39,001 nt of DNA from Nodosilinea sp. LEGE 06152 (GTDB lineage Bacteria > Cyanobacteriota > Cyanobacteriia > Phormidesmidales > Phormidesmidaceae), in assembly GCF_015207525.1 (NCBI RefSeq), contig NZ_JADEWR010000016.1, positions 31,212 to 70,212 on the forward strand. The letters run 5' to 3'. Of this stretch, positions 8,153 to 15,473 are shown in pieces; the stretch's first letter is position 1; each line of letters opens with the position of its first letter. The position numbers and the translations under genes were made by a program. Under the pieces are notes generated by a model. The model saw nothing but the letters and a program-made list of their open reading frames with translations. It searched no databases and was not told where the DNA came from.

Positions 8153-8923
8153 CTAGGTCAGACGCACCGGCACCTGGCGATCGCGCAAATGCTCTTTGAC
8201 CTGCTGTACCGTCAGTTGACCGTAGTGCAGCAGCGAGGCCAGCAGAGCCGCCTCTGCCCTACCGTCGGTTAGGGCTTGATGAATGTGGTCACAGGTGCCC
8301 GCTCCGCCAGAGGCGATCACCGGCACTGGTACCCGGTCGGCGATGGCGCGGGTTAGCTCTAGGTCATAGCCCGCTTGGGTGCCGTCGGCATCCATACTGG
8401 TCACCAGCAGTTCGCCAGCCCCTTGAGCAACAACGGTTTCAGCCCAGGCCAGGGCATCGAGGCCTGTGTTTTCGCGACCGCCCCGCACGTAGACATCCCA
8501 ACCGGGCTGGGTGGGGTCTTCGCGGCGGCGAGCGTCAATGGCTACCACAATGCACTGCGCCCCAAAGCGATCGCTGGCCTCCCGGATTAGCTCGGGCCGC
8601 TTGACCGCCGCCGAATTAATGCTGACTTTGTCGGCTCCAGCTCGTAACAACTTCTTAATAGTCTCTAAGGATTGCACACCACCACCCACGGTCAGGGGAA
8701 TAAACACCTGCTCAGCGGTGCGATACACCACGTCGTAGATAATGTCGCGGTCTTCGTGGGTGGCTGTGATATCGAGAAACACCAGCTCATCGGCCCCCGC
8801 CTGGTTGTAGGCCTGAGCCAGCTCCACCGGATCGCCAGCATCCCGGAGATCGACAAAGTTAACTCCTTTGACAACCCGCCCGGCTTTGACATCCAAACAG
8901 GGCACAATCCGTTTTGCCAGCAT
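8153..8923 (-). CDS. hisF: Imidazole glycerol phosphate synthase cyclase subunit HisF
   Basis: A 256-residue (beta/alpha)8-barrel enzyme of standard length. It converts PRFAR plus ammonia supplied by HisH into imidazole glycerol phosphate and AICAR in histidine biosynthesis, in the cytoplasm. Family signatures are clear: MLAKRIVPCLDVKAGRVVKG with the catalytic Asp (D11), GGGVQSLE, the second catalytic Asp in VVAIDARR (about residue 130), TSMDADGTQAGYDLEL and the phosphate loop VIASGGAG. The start at 8923 has AGGAG about 10 bases upstream. It is not in a his operon; HisH is not in the window, as is usual for cyanobacteria with scattered his genes. Confidence 0.98.
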   Translation of the reverse strand: MLAKRIVPCLDVKAGRVVKGVNFVDLRDAGDPVELAQAYNQAGADELVFLDITATHEDRDIIYDVVYRTAEQVFIPLTVGGGVQSLETIKKLLRAGADKVSINSAAVKRPELIREASDRFGAQCIVVAIDARRREDPTQPGWDVYVRGGRENTGLDALAWAETVVAQGAGELLVTSMDADGTQAGYDLELTRAIADRVPVPVIASGGAGTCDHIHQALTDGRAEAALLASLLHYGQLTVQQVKEHLRDRQVPVRLT

Positions 8924-9086
8924 TTCCCTTACTCCTTTTGTTTATAGTTAGCTCCGCTTCGCGGCCATCCCAACCACTCATCGCCCCATTCACCTACTCG
9001 ACCGCCCTATTTCCTGCCGCAGTAGATTAATCGTTTCCCAAGGTTTCACAATAGAGGATTTTGAGGATCAACAGGGGCCAAGACGC

Positions 9087-9095
9087 TGATACACT
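9087..9095 (+). promoter_or_regulatory. Candidate extended -10 for petP
   Basis: TGATACACT fits the extended -10 form (TG-N-TANNNT). Initiation near 9101 would give a leader of about 42 bases to the petP ATG at 9143. Assigned by motif only. Confidence 0.35.
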
Positions 9096-9142
9096 GTGTC
9101 TTGGTTTTATTGTTGGATGTGCAGTTGGAGCCCTCAGTAAAC

Positions 9143-9343
9143 ATGGGTTTAGAGATTGGCCAGAAGGTGAAGGTATCCCGTCTACGCGATCGGGTTTCTA
9201 AGGAAACGGCGACTTACCTCGGCAAGCGGGGCGTCGTGAGTCGGTTCAAAATGGTAGACGGCAGCGGTGTCGGCGTAGTGGTGGAATTTGAAGATCGCTA
9301 CACCACCTGGTTCTTTGAAGATGAGCTGTCTCCCATTCAGTGA
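9143..9343 (+). CDS. petP: Cytochrome b6f complex subunit PetP
   Basis: A 66-residue SH3-like protein (DUF2862). The sequence starts MGLEIGQKVKVSRLRDRVS and carries the family's GSGVGVVVEFEDR and TWFFEDEL motifs. PetP is a peripheral, cytoplasm-facing subunit of the cytochrome b6f complex in cyanobacteria and red algae and affects linear electron flow and complex stability; this function is from published family knowledge. The start at 9143 was chosen because family members begin at this Met-x-x-x-Ile-Gly-Gln position and GGAG lies 12 bases upstream; the longer frame from a TTG at 9101 adds unrelated residues. It is divergent from hisF. Confidence 0.9.
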   Translation: MGLEIGQKVKVSRLRDRVSKETATYLGKRGVVSRFKMVDGSGVGVVVEFEDRYTTWFFEDELSPIQ

Positions 9344-9663
9344 TGGGCACTGGGCGACAAGCATAGGGTGGTTGACGGCAGTGCCGGATCGCTTAGGGCT
9401 ACTACAATCCCGACGAACCCTTTCTGCTCCCTTCCTCAGGGGGATGGTTAATGATTTTTTGATCACTAAAATCTGATGGGATTCCCAACGTAGATATCCC
9501 CTGCGGCTCAGCCTAAGGTTGCCCTTCAGGTGTCAGGCACCTGATCGGTTCTGGGCTGCCTGTTCTATAACCTAGGTTAGGGACAGGGTATATTTGCAGC
9601 GGCAATTCCGTGGGTGAATCCGTTTAGCAGTCATAACCAAACAGAACGCGTAGGCCCATTTCT
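9344..9663. other. Intergenic stretch upstream of the Get3-like gene
   Basis: This 320-base gap holds no gene. The notable feature is the perfect 12-bp palindrome TAACCTAGGTTA at 9568-9579, followed ten bases later by TATATT (9589-9594), which could serve as a -10 element for the downstream ATPase gene. The remainder shows no strong structure. Confidence 0.5.
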
Positions 9664-10764
9664 ATGGCATTAATTCTTACCTTTTTAGGCAAGGGCGGCA
9701 GCGGTAGCACCACAGTTGCGATCGCTGCCGCTAAACAGCGGGCGCAAGCGGGACAGCGGGTGTTGCTGATAATTCAAGATGCCACTCCAGCCCCGGCGCT
9801 GCTGTTGGGGCAGCCTCTGGGGGCGGAGCCCGCCGAGCTGGAGCCTAACCTGTGGGCGATGCAGTTTCAGGCGGCAACGCAGCTAGAGAAAAGCTGGGAT
9901 GAGGTGAAAGCCCTGGAGGCCCAATACCTGCGCACGCCGTTTTTGAAGGCAGTCTACGGCCAGGAGCTGGGAGTAATGCCAGGGATGGACAGCGCCCTGG
10001 CCCTCAATGCGCTGCGGCAGTACGATGCTAGCGATCGCTACGACGTGATCATCTATGACGGCAGCGATGCCACTGCTACCCTACGCATGCTGGGCATGCC
10101 TGAGATTCTCGATTGGTACCTGCGACGATTTCGCGGCGTGTTTCAGCAGTCGGACGTGGGCAAGGTGCTGTCGCCCTTTTTGCAGCCTATGGCCGCAGCG
10201 GTGCTGGCGGTTGACTGGTCAGGGGATGTGCTCGATCAGCCCACTGGGCAGGTGCGATCGCAGCTCGAAGCAGGCCGTGAAGCCGTCACTAACCCCAGTC
10301 GAGTGGCCGCTTTTTTAGTCACAACACCAACCCCTGGAGCGGTGGCTACCGCTCGCTATCTGTGGGGTAGTGCCCAGCAAATTGGCCTCACCGTAGGTGG
10401 TGTGCTGGTGAACAACGGCAATTTAGCCGACGACCAAGCAACCGCCTTTGCGCCTCTGCCTCAGGTGGCCCTACCTTCAGTAGTAGAGCAGGGCTGGGAG
10501 AGTGCGATCGCAGCCCTGCCCGACCCGGCTCAGTGGGCAGCAGCGGCCCCGTGCCCGGTCAGTGTGGATGTGGCCGCCAAGACAGTGCGGTTGTTCCTGC
10601 CCAGCTTTGACAAAACCCAGGTCAAACTCACCCAGTACGGCCCCGAGGTCACCATCGAGGCGGGCGATCAGCGGCGCAACCTGCTGCTGCCCCAGGCGCT
10701 TCAGGGCAAAGCCGTGGCTGGGGCCAAGTTTCAAGACCAGCACCTGGTGATTTCGTTTAGCTAA
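9664..10764 (+). CDS. Get3/ArsA-like ATPase with C-terminal HSP20-like domain and altered P-loop
   Basis: A 366-residue protein of the SIMIBI class (ArsA/Get3/MinD). The N-terminal P-loop reads GKGGSGSTT at residues 9-17: the signature Lys of the deviant Walker A is kept, but the second, nucleotide-contacting Lys is Ser. A switch-like motif YDVIIYDGSDA appears near residue 125-135. The last 70 residues (KTVRLFLPSFDKTQVKLTQY and onward) match the ArsA HSP20-like, alpha-crystallin-type domain found in photosynthetic Get3 homologues (GET3d group). No zinc-binding CxxC is present. Known Get3 proteins target tail-anchored membrane proteins; the client here is unknown. It lies 163 bases upstream of chlG in the same direction, which hints at a role in thylakoid biogenesis. 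Confidence 0.85.
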   Translation: MALILTFLGKGGSGSTTVAIAAAKQRAQAGQRVLLIIQDATPAPALLLGQPLGAEPAELEPNLWAMQFQAATQLEKSWDEVKALEAQYLRTPFLKAVYGQELGVMPGMDSALALNALRQYDASDRYDVIIYDGSDATATLRMLGMPEILDWYLRRFRGVFQQSDVGKVLSPFLQPMAAAVLAVDWSGDVLDQPTGQVRSQLEAGREAVTNPSRVAAFLVTTPTPGAVATARYLWGSAQQIGLTVGGVLVNNGNLADDQATAFAPLPQVALPSVVEQGWESAIAALPDPAQWAAAAPCPVSVDVAAKTVRLFLPSFDKTQVKLTQYGPEVTIEAGDQRRNLLLPQALQGKAVAGAKFQDQHLVISFS

Positions 10765-10878
10765 AACTTCTCCTTCTCGAGATTACTGCCCAGCTCCATG
10801 TCATCGGTTCCCAGCAAAATGCTCTCTGTGCCTATTAGGGTTTGATTCTGACCCGAAAAATGTGGCACCGTGGGTAAG

Positions 10879-10884
10879 TATTAT
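10879..10884 (+). promoter_or_regulatory. Candidate -10 (TATTAT) for chlG
   Basis: TATTAT lies 44 bases upstream of the chlG ATG. No convincing -35 hexamer stands at 16-18 bases. Weak assignment. Confidence 0.25.
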
Positions 10885-10927
10885 GCCGACCTGATTTTTC
10901 ATCGACTCGTAGCAGTTTCACACCACC

Positions 10928-11965
10928 ATGGCTGAACAACCGTCTTCCCTTCCGGTCAATGATGCTCCAGACCAATCCCCTGGTGCTGAGATTGCTGCTG
11001 AGGTCGCCCCTGAAGCCCAGGGCAATGCGGCCCGCCAGCTGTTGGGCATGAAAGGAGCCAAGGCGGGCGAAACCTCGATCTGGAAGATTCGTCTCCAGCT
11101 GATGAAGCCTATCACCTGGATTCCGCTGATTTGGGGGGTGGTGTGCGGAGCAGCCTCCTCCGGCAATTACCGCTGGAACCTGGAGTACGTGCTGATTGCG
11201 GCGGCCTGTATGCTGCTTTCGGGGCCGCTGCTGACCGGCTACACCCAAACCCTCAACGATTTCTACGATCGCGACATTGACGCCATCAACGAGCCCTACC
11301 GTCCCATTCCTTCCGGGGCAATCTCGATTGGCCAGGTGGTGGCCCAGATTTTGGTGCTGCTGGTCGGTGGGGTAGCGGTGGCCTTTGCCCTCGATCGCTG
11401 GGCGGGTCATAGTTTCCCGACCATTACCGCGCTTGCCATCGGTGGATCGCTGGTGTCGTACATCTATTCAGCGCCGCCCCTCAAGCTGAAGCAAAACGGC
11501 TGGTTGGGCAACTACGCCCTGGGGGCCAGCTATATCGCGCTGCCCTGGTGGGCCGGTCATGCCTTGTTTGGCACCCTGACCTGGCAGATTGTGGTGCTCA
11601 CCCTGTTCTACAGCCTGGCCGGTTTGGGCATTGCGGTGGTGAATGACTTTAAGAGCGTGGAGGGCGATCGCCAGATGGGGCTCAAGTCGCTGCCGGTGAT
11701 GTTTGGCGTGACCACCGCCGCCTGGATTTGCGTACTGGCGATCGATATTTTCCAGGGGGGCGTAGCCGCCTACCTGATGGCCATTCACCAAAACCTCTAC
11801 GCGGTGCTGCTGATCCTGCTGATCATTCCTCAGATCACCTTTCAGGACATGTACTTTCTGCGCGATCCCCTGGGTAATGACGTCAAATATCAGGCCAGCG
11901 CTCAGCCTTTTTTAGTATTAGGTATGCTGGTGACAGGGCTGGCTCTGGGGCACGCGCCGCTTTAG
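10928..11965 (+). CDS. chlG: Chlorophyll synthase ChlG
   Basis: A 345-residue UbiA-family prenyltransferase with eight or nine membrane helices. It esterifies chlorophyllide a with phytyl or geranylgeranyl diphosphate, the last step of chlorophyll a synthesis, in the thylakoid membrane. The first Asp-rich motif NDFYDRDIDAINEPYRPIPS (about residues 110-129) is diagnostic for ChlG, and the second diphosphate-binding region is seen as VVNDFKSVEGDRQMGLKSLP. The N-terminal 45 residues are hydrophilic and variable. No clear ribosome-binding site precedes the ATG. It is followed by the 53-nt structured element at 12002 and a penicillin-binding protein gene. Confidence 0.97.
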   Translation: MAEQPSSLPVNDAPDQSPGAEIAAEVAPEAQGNAARQLLGMKGAKAGETSIWKIRLQLMKPITWIPLIWGVVCGAASSGNYRWNLEYVLIAAACMLLSGPLLTGYTQTLNDFYDRDIDAINEPYRPIPSGAISIGQVVAQILVLLVGGVAVAFALDRWAGHSFPTITALAIGGSLVSYIYSAPPLKLKQNGWLGNYALGASYIALPWWAGHALFGTLTWQIVVLTLFYSLAGLGIAVVNDFKSVEGDRQMGLKSLPVMFGVTTAAWICVLAIDIFQGGVAAYLMAIHQNLYAVLLILLIIPQITFQDMYFLRDPLGNDVKYQASAQPFLVLGMLVTGLALGHAPL

Positions 11966-12001
11966 GGGATCCATCAAATCAAGGGCGACAAACCGAATTC
12001 C

Positions 12002-12054
12002 AGTCCAGAAGTGGAGTTTTGTCGGTGGGAAAGCTTCAGATTCCGAGCTGGACT
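12002..12054 (+). repeat. 53-nt structured repeat element, copy A
   Basis: This element lies 36 bases after the chlG stop codon. Its ends AGTCCAG (12002-12008) and CTGGACT (12048-12054) are perfect inverted repeats. A second copy of identical length at 17016-17068 matches at 43 of 53 positions without gaps, and the one difference in the closing stem (C to T) keeps pairing by G-U. The core TGGAGTT-TG--GGTGGGA is the most conserved part. It could be a structured RNA, a terminator-like 3' element or a REP-type repeat. Confidence 0.75.
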
Positions 12055-12122
12055 TGTTATACCCTTGAACAAATGGTCGAAACCCCATACAGTTCACAGA
12101 GGACGTGAAGGGCAACGGTGCT

Positions 12123-14558
12123 ATGGCTCGATCTTGGTTAAGCTGGCTGTCGTTTCCTGCGGGAAAGTCATCGCGTTCTGCCAGACGCAAGACCGCTGGG
12201 CGCAAGACCGCTGGGGTCAGTCCCAGCAATTTTGCTAAAACAACCGCTTCACCGCGATCGGCTGAGGGGCAGGTTTTACCCTCCCAGGAGCAGGTGCCGC
12301 CGCCGCGCAGCTACCGACCGCTATTTTTGCGGCCCTTGTTTTGGGCAGTGCTGCTGGCGGGGGCAGGTATTGCCGGGGGAGGTACTCGCGCCTACCGCGT
12401 ATTTGTCACAACCAACGCCACACTGCCCGATCCTAATGCGGCGTTGACCTATCAACGCGACGGCACCGTCACGATGGTGTCAGCTGACGGAGTCATTCTG
12501 CAGAAGCTTGGCCCCGCCAGCCGAGAGACCATCACCTACGATGCCCTGCCTGAGCATCTGGTAGATGCGTTTATTGCCTCCGAAGACCGCCGCTTTTACG
12601 AGCACAACGGCGTCGATTACCGGGGCATTGCCCGCGCTGTCTTAACCAACTTGCAAAACCGAGAAACGGTGGAAGGGGCTAGCACCATTACCCAACAGCT
12701 GGCTCGTATCGTCTTTCTCGATCAGGAACGCAGCTACCAGCGCAAGCTCAAAGAAGCTCTAATGGCGGTCAAGCTTGAGGAAAGCCTGACTAAAGAGCAG
12801 ATTATTGAGCGCTACCTCAACCTGGTATACCTGGGTTCTGGGGCCTACGGCGTAGCTGATGCCGCCTGGATTTATTTCGGTAAAACCATTGACCAACTTA
12901 CCGTGGCAGAGTCGGCCATGATTGCCGGTATGGCCCCGGCCCCCAGTTTGTACTCGCCAGCAGTCGATGTAGAGGCAGCCCGCAGCCAGCGCAACCGCGT
13001 GATTCGCGGCATGTTGGCCACCGAAACGATCACCGGGGCAGAAGCCGAAGAGGCGATTACCGCCAGCGTAGAAGTCACCCCCAACCAGCCCAAGTTTCTC
13101 TACAGCGAGTTTCCCTACTTCACGATCTATATTCAAAAGCAGCTGGAAGCCCTGCTACCCCCCGAACAGCTTGAGGCCGGTGGCCTGACGGTAGAGACCA
13201 CTCTAAATGTGGTCTGGCAGCGTCGCGCTGAAGAAACCGTTGAAAACGCCGTTGAGCGCTACAGCAATTGGCAGCGCGTAGGACAGGTTGCGCTGGTAGC
13301 CGTTGACCCTCGCAACGGTGAAATTAAGGCCATGGTAGGTGGCACCGACTTTACCAGCGAAAATCAGTTTAACCGCGTTACCCAGGCCCAGCGACAGCCA
13401 GGGTCAACCTTTAAAACCTTTGTCTATGCGGCGGCGATCGCAGGGGGGGTATCGCCCTACAAAAACTACGTCGATGCCCGCTATGTCGTCGATGGCTACG
13501 AGCCCAAGAACTACGGCGAAAACTACAGCGGCGGCATGGATCTGCTGCAAGCCCTGCGCAACTCGGTCAACATTGTGGCCGTTAAGCTGCTGGTCGATGT
13601 GGGGTTTGAACCCGTCGTCGACCTGGCAGGGCGCATGGGAATCAAGTCGCCGCTGCTGCCGGCCTACTCGCTAGCCCTGGGCACGTCAGAAGTTAACCTG
13701 CTAGAGCTTACCAGCGCCTACGGTACCCTGGCCAACAAGGGAATGTATCGACCCAGCCACGGCATTCGACGGGTTCTAGACAGCAACGGCAAAGTGATCT
13801 ACGAACGGCCCAATGAGTCAGTTCAGGCCATTGATGCCGACTCGGCCGCCATCATGACTTGGATGCTGCGTGGGGTTGTCGAGGGGGGCACGGGCAGTAA
13901 CGCTTATCTGGGCCGTCCGGTGGCCGGCAAAACGGGCACCTCTGAGGAGTACCGCGATCTCTGGTTTGTGGGTTACATCCCTCAGCTAGCGGCTGGAGTG
14001 TGGATGGGCAATGACGACAACACGCCAACCCGAGGTGCTAGCAGCATGGCGGCAGGGGTTTGGCGCGATTTTATGGCCAAGCTGACCGACGACATTCCCT
14101 CCGAAGATTTTCCAAGCCTGCCTCGTCTGGGCGGACGCGAGGGCACTATTACCCTCAGTCCGGTTAAGCCCGGTCGAGTGGTGGCCGAGAGCGGGCCGTC
14201 TCAAGTATCAGCGTCGGATTCCAGACCGAGGGGTGAAAGTCGCCAGACTGCCAACCGTTCGGAGAACGAAAACAGGTCGTCCGGTAACAATGAGGCACCT
14301 GCCGCCGCCAGCAACAACGATAGCGACAGCAGCGGCCCCAGGAACAACACCCCTGCTCCGGAACCAGCCGCAGCGCCTGCTCCAGTCATCACCAATGATC
14401 CACCCGCCCCAGCACCGCCTGCCCCAGCACCTCGCCCAGTGAATCCGGCTCCAGTAGCCCCAGCCCCGGCCCCGGTGGCTCCTGCTCCTGCACCGCCGCC
14501 TATTGTGGCACCACCGCCGCCCCTAGAGGCACCTGCCCCTGCCGCCGAGGGAGAATAG
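12123..14558 (+). CDS. Class A penicillin-binding protein (glycosyltransferase/transpeptidase), PBP1A-like
   Basis: An 811-residue bifunctional peptidoglycan synthase anchored in the inner membrane by one helix (about residues 78-98). The GT51 glycosyltransferase domain shows FIASEDRRFYEHNGVDYRGI (catalytic Glu near residue 153), EGASTITQQLARI and LNLVYLGSGAYGV. The transpeptidase domain has the SxxK nucleophile in QPGSTFKTFVY (near 428), SVN near 480 and KTGTSEEY near 603. A tail of about 120 residues is Pro/Ala-rich and probably disordered. The ATG at 12123 has AAGGG 10 bases upstream; a GTG at 12105 is the alternative. It is probably an independent unit downstream of chlG. Confidence 0.95.
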   Translation: MARSWLSWLSFPAGKSSRSARRKTAGRKTAGVSPSNFAKTTASPRSAEGQVLPSQEQVPPPRSYRPLFLRPLFWAVLLAGAGIAGGGTRAYRVFVTTNATLPDPNAALTYQRDGTVTMVSADGVILQKLGPASRETITYDALPEHLVDAFIASEDRRFYEHNGVDYRGIARAVLTNLQNRETVEGASTITQQLARIVFLDQERSYQRKLKEALMAVKLEESLTKEQIIERYLNLVYLGSGAYGVADAAWIYFGKTIDQLTVAESAMIAGMAPAPSLYSPAVDVEAARSQRNRVIRGMLATETITGAEAEEAITASVEVTPNQPKFLYSEFPYFTIYIQKQLEALLPPEQLEAGGLTVETTLNVVWQRRAEETVENAVERYSNWQRVGQVALVAVDPRNGEIKAMVGGTDFTSENQFNRVTQAQRQPGSTFKTFVYAAAIAGGVSPYKNYVDARYVVDGYEPKNYGENYSGGMDLLQALRNSVNIVAVKLLVDVGFEPVVDLAGRMGIKSPLLPAYSLALGTSEVNLLELTSAYGTLANKGMYRPSHGIRRVLDSNGKVIYERPNESVQAIDADSAAIMTWMLRGVVEGGTGSNAYLGRPVAGKTGTSEEYRDLWFVGYIPQLAAGVWMGNDDNTPTRGASSMAAGVWRDFMAKLTDDIPSEDFPSLPRLGGREGTITLSPVKPGRVVAESGPSQVSASDSRPRGESRQTANRSENENRSSGNNEAPAAASNNDSDSSGPRNNTPAPEPAAAPAPVITNDPPAPAPPAPAPRPVNPAPVAPAPAPVAPAPAPPPIVAPPPPLEAPAPAAEGE

Positions 14559-14606
14559 TCCGGAGGGCGTAGATGGTGGGTAAGTTTAGCGCCATTGCAT
14601 GGGAAG

Positions 14607-14634
14607 GGTCAGACCTGGGGGTGATACCCTGACC
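14607..14634 (+). terminator. Possible hairpin after the penicillin-binding protein gene
   Basis: GGTCA (14607-14611) and TGACC (14630-14634) enclose an inner GGGT-GAT-ACCC stem. No T-run follows, so this is only a candidate 3' end. It could equally be part of the leader of the next gene. Confidence 0.3.
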
Positions 14635-14685
14635 GACCGATCGTCGTAGGATAAAAGACAACCATTTTTGGAGATGAATTTAGTT

Positions 14686-14883
14686 ATGGCACTCTACTTT
14701 GCGGTATCAGGTGAGGCGGTGACCTCTTCGTCCCTTGTACTGGTCTACGTGGTGGGCTTTATAGCCGCAGTAACCCTGGGCTCTGTGGCCTGGTACAACT
14801 CCAAGCGCCCCGCAGGCTGGGAAGACAAAGAAAAGCCCGACTTCCTTCCTACCGTGAAGCCAGAAGAGGGCAAAGAGGGTTAG
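14686..14883 (+). CDS. Small single-helix thylakoid-type protein, Psb35-like
   Basis: A 65-residue protein with one membrane helix (about residues 14-36, LVLVYVVGFIAAVTLGSVAW) followed by a conserved cytoplasmic segment WYNSKRPAGWEDKEKPDFLP and a short acidic tail. The segment after the helix fits the cyanobacterial family I know as Psb35 (Ssl2148 in Synechocystis), which binds the CP47 assembly module of photosystem II; this identification is from memory and moderately sure. The start at 14686 has GGAG 12 bases upstream; an ATG at 14674 touches the GGAG and is unlikely. It is transcribed alone, with a long gene-free region behind it. Confidence 0.75.
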   Translation: MALYFAVSGEAVTSSSLVLVYVVGFIAAVTLGSVAWYNSKRPAGWEDKEKPDFLPTVKPEEGKEG

Positions 14884-14959
14884 GTATCCCTGCGGTTTAG
14901 TAGCGGCGCGATCGCGCCCCATGATGCACCACAGCGCTATCAAAAACGCAACATCTCTC

Positions 14960-14987
14960 GTAGGGGCAAACGGCTATTTGCCCCTAC
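14960..14987. repeat. Palindromic dispersed element (GTAGGGGCAAA / TTTGCCCCTAC)
   Basis: Perfect 11-bp arms at 14960-14970 and 14977-14987 with a 6-base centre (CGGCTA). A half copy with 18 matching bases lies in opposite orientation at 2775-2792, and a related palindrome with the same ends lies at 29454-29482. This points to a dispersed small element rather than a local terminator. Confidence 0.8.
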
Positions 14988-15142
14988 CCAAGTTCATACT
15001 TCAGTTCAGCAACACCAATAGGTCTAGCGAGTTTAAAGCGCCCTAAAAGCATTAGTTTGCCCCCTTTGACTTAACATCGTCAGCGGCTTTTGTTAGACGG
15101 TAAAAAGTGGGGGTTTGTGTCCAATCCTGGCGGAAAAACACA

Positions 15143-15181
15143 ATTCTCCTGAGACATTGCGTTGCAACATCTCAGGAGAAT
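15143..15181. repeat. Long perfect hairpin with inner stem
   Basis: ATTCTCCTGAGA (15143-15154) and TCTCAGGAGAAT (15170-15181) are perfect 12-bp arms. Inside them TTGC and GCAA form a second stem around GTT, with symmetric CA bulges. On the plus strand a T-run begins about 20 bases later, too far for a standard intrinsic terminator. It could be a small mobile hairpin or a structured RNA. Confidence 0.75.
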
Positions 15182-15321
15182 GCTTGCTTTAAATTAGTGT
15201 TTTTTTTCAAATCAGCTCTTGCGTTACACACATTTGAACAACAGAAGCAGCACCCACGAGTTCAGCACTCTGGCTTATACCCAGTCCGACTCAAAAACCC
15301 TGCATCAAAATGGACATCCCG

Positions 15322-15347
15322 CAATGGCAAACGATCGTTTGCCATTG
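15322..15347. repeat. Perfect 26-bp palindrome without spacer
   Basis: The half-site CAATGGCAAACGA at 15322-15334 is followed directly by its exact reverse complement. A spacer-free palindrome is better suited to binding of a dimeric protein or to cruciform formation than to a terminator. Its GGCAAACG core is shared with the element at 14960. Confidence 0.75.
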
Positions 15348-15385
15348 ACTGGCCGGGGGAGCAGGCAACCAGGGTTTGATCTAAG

Positions 15386-15424
15386 CATAGCCGTTCCATC
15401 AACGTCGGTTTGGGAACGGCTATG
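15386..15424. repeat. Inverted repeat CATAGCCGTTCC / GGAACGGCTATG
   Basis: Perfect 12-bp arms at 15386-15397 and 15413-15424 with a 15-base loop. It lies 50 bases beyond the stop of the minus-strand rhodanese-like gene and could end its transcript, although no T-run follows on that strand. Confidence 0.7.
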
Positions 15425-15473
15425 GCTGTCGTTGTTGTTAGGAGATGCCGTGCTAGCGGTATAGACGATTAGT

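Larger units (their letters stand above)
14884..15473. other. Gene-free stretch with four separate perfect palindromes
   Basis: These 590 bases between the Psb35-like gene (+) and the stop of the rhodanese-like gene (-) carry no credible coding region. They contain four unrelated perfect inverted repeats at 14960-14987, 15143-15181, 15322-15347 and 15386-15424, listed separately. A T-run (15201-15208) follows the second. Small frames of 71-90 codons run through the palindromes and are not supported. Confidence 0.6.

Noticed and set aside
9101..9142. Longer PetP from a TTG codon
   Set aside because: The family begins at the Met of MGLEIGQKV, and the TTG coincides with the likely transcription start.
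10835..11410. 191-codon open frame on the minus strand opposite chlG
   Set aside because: It overlaps the clear chlG coding region, and its composition (His, Arg, Gly) is that of an antisense shadow.
15107..15379. 90-codon open frame in the palindrome-rich gap
   Set aside because: It runs through two perfect palindromes and has no start signal or recognisable product.
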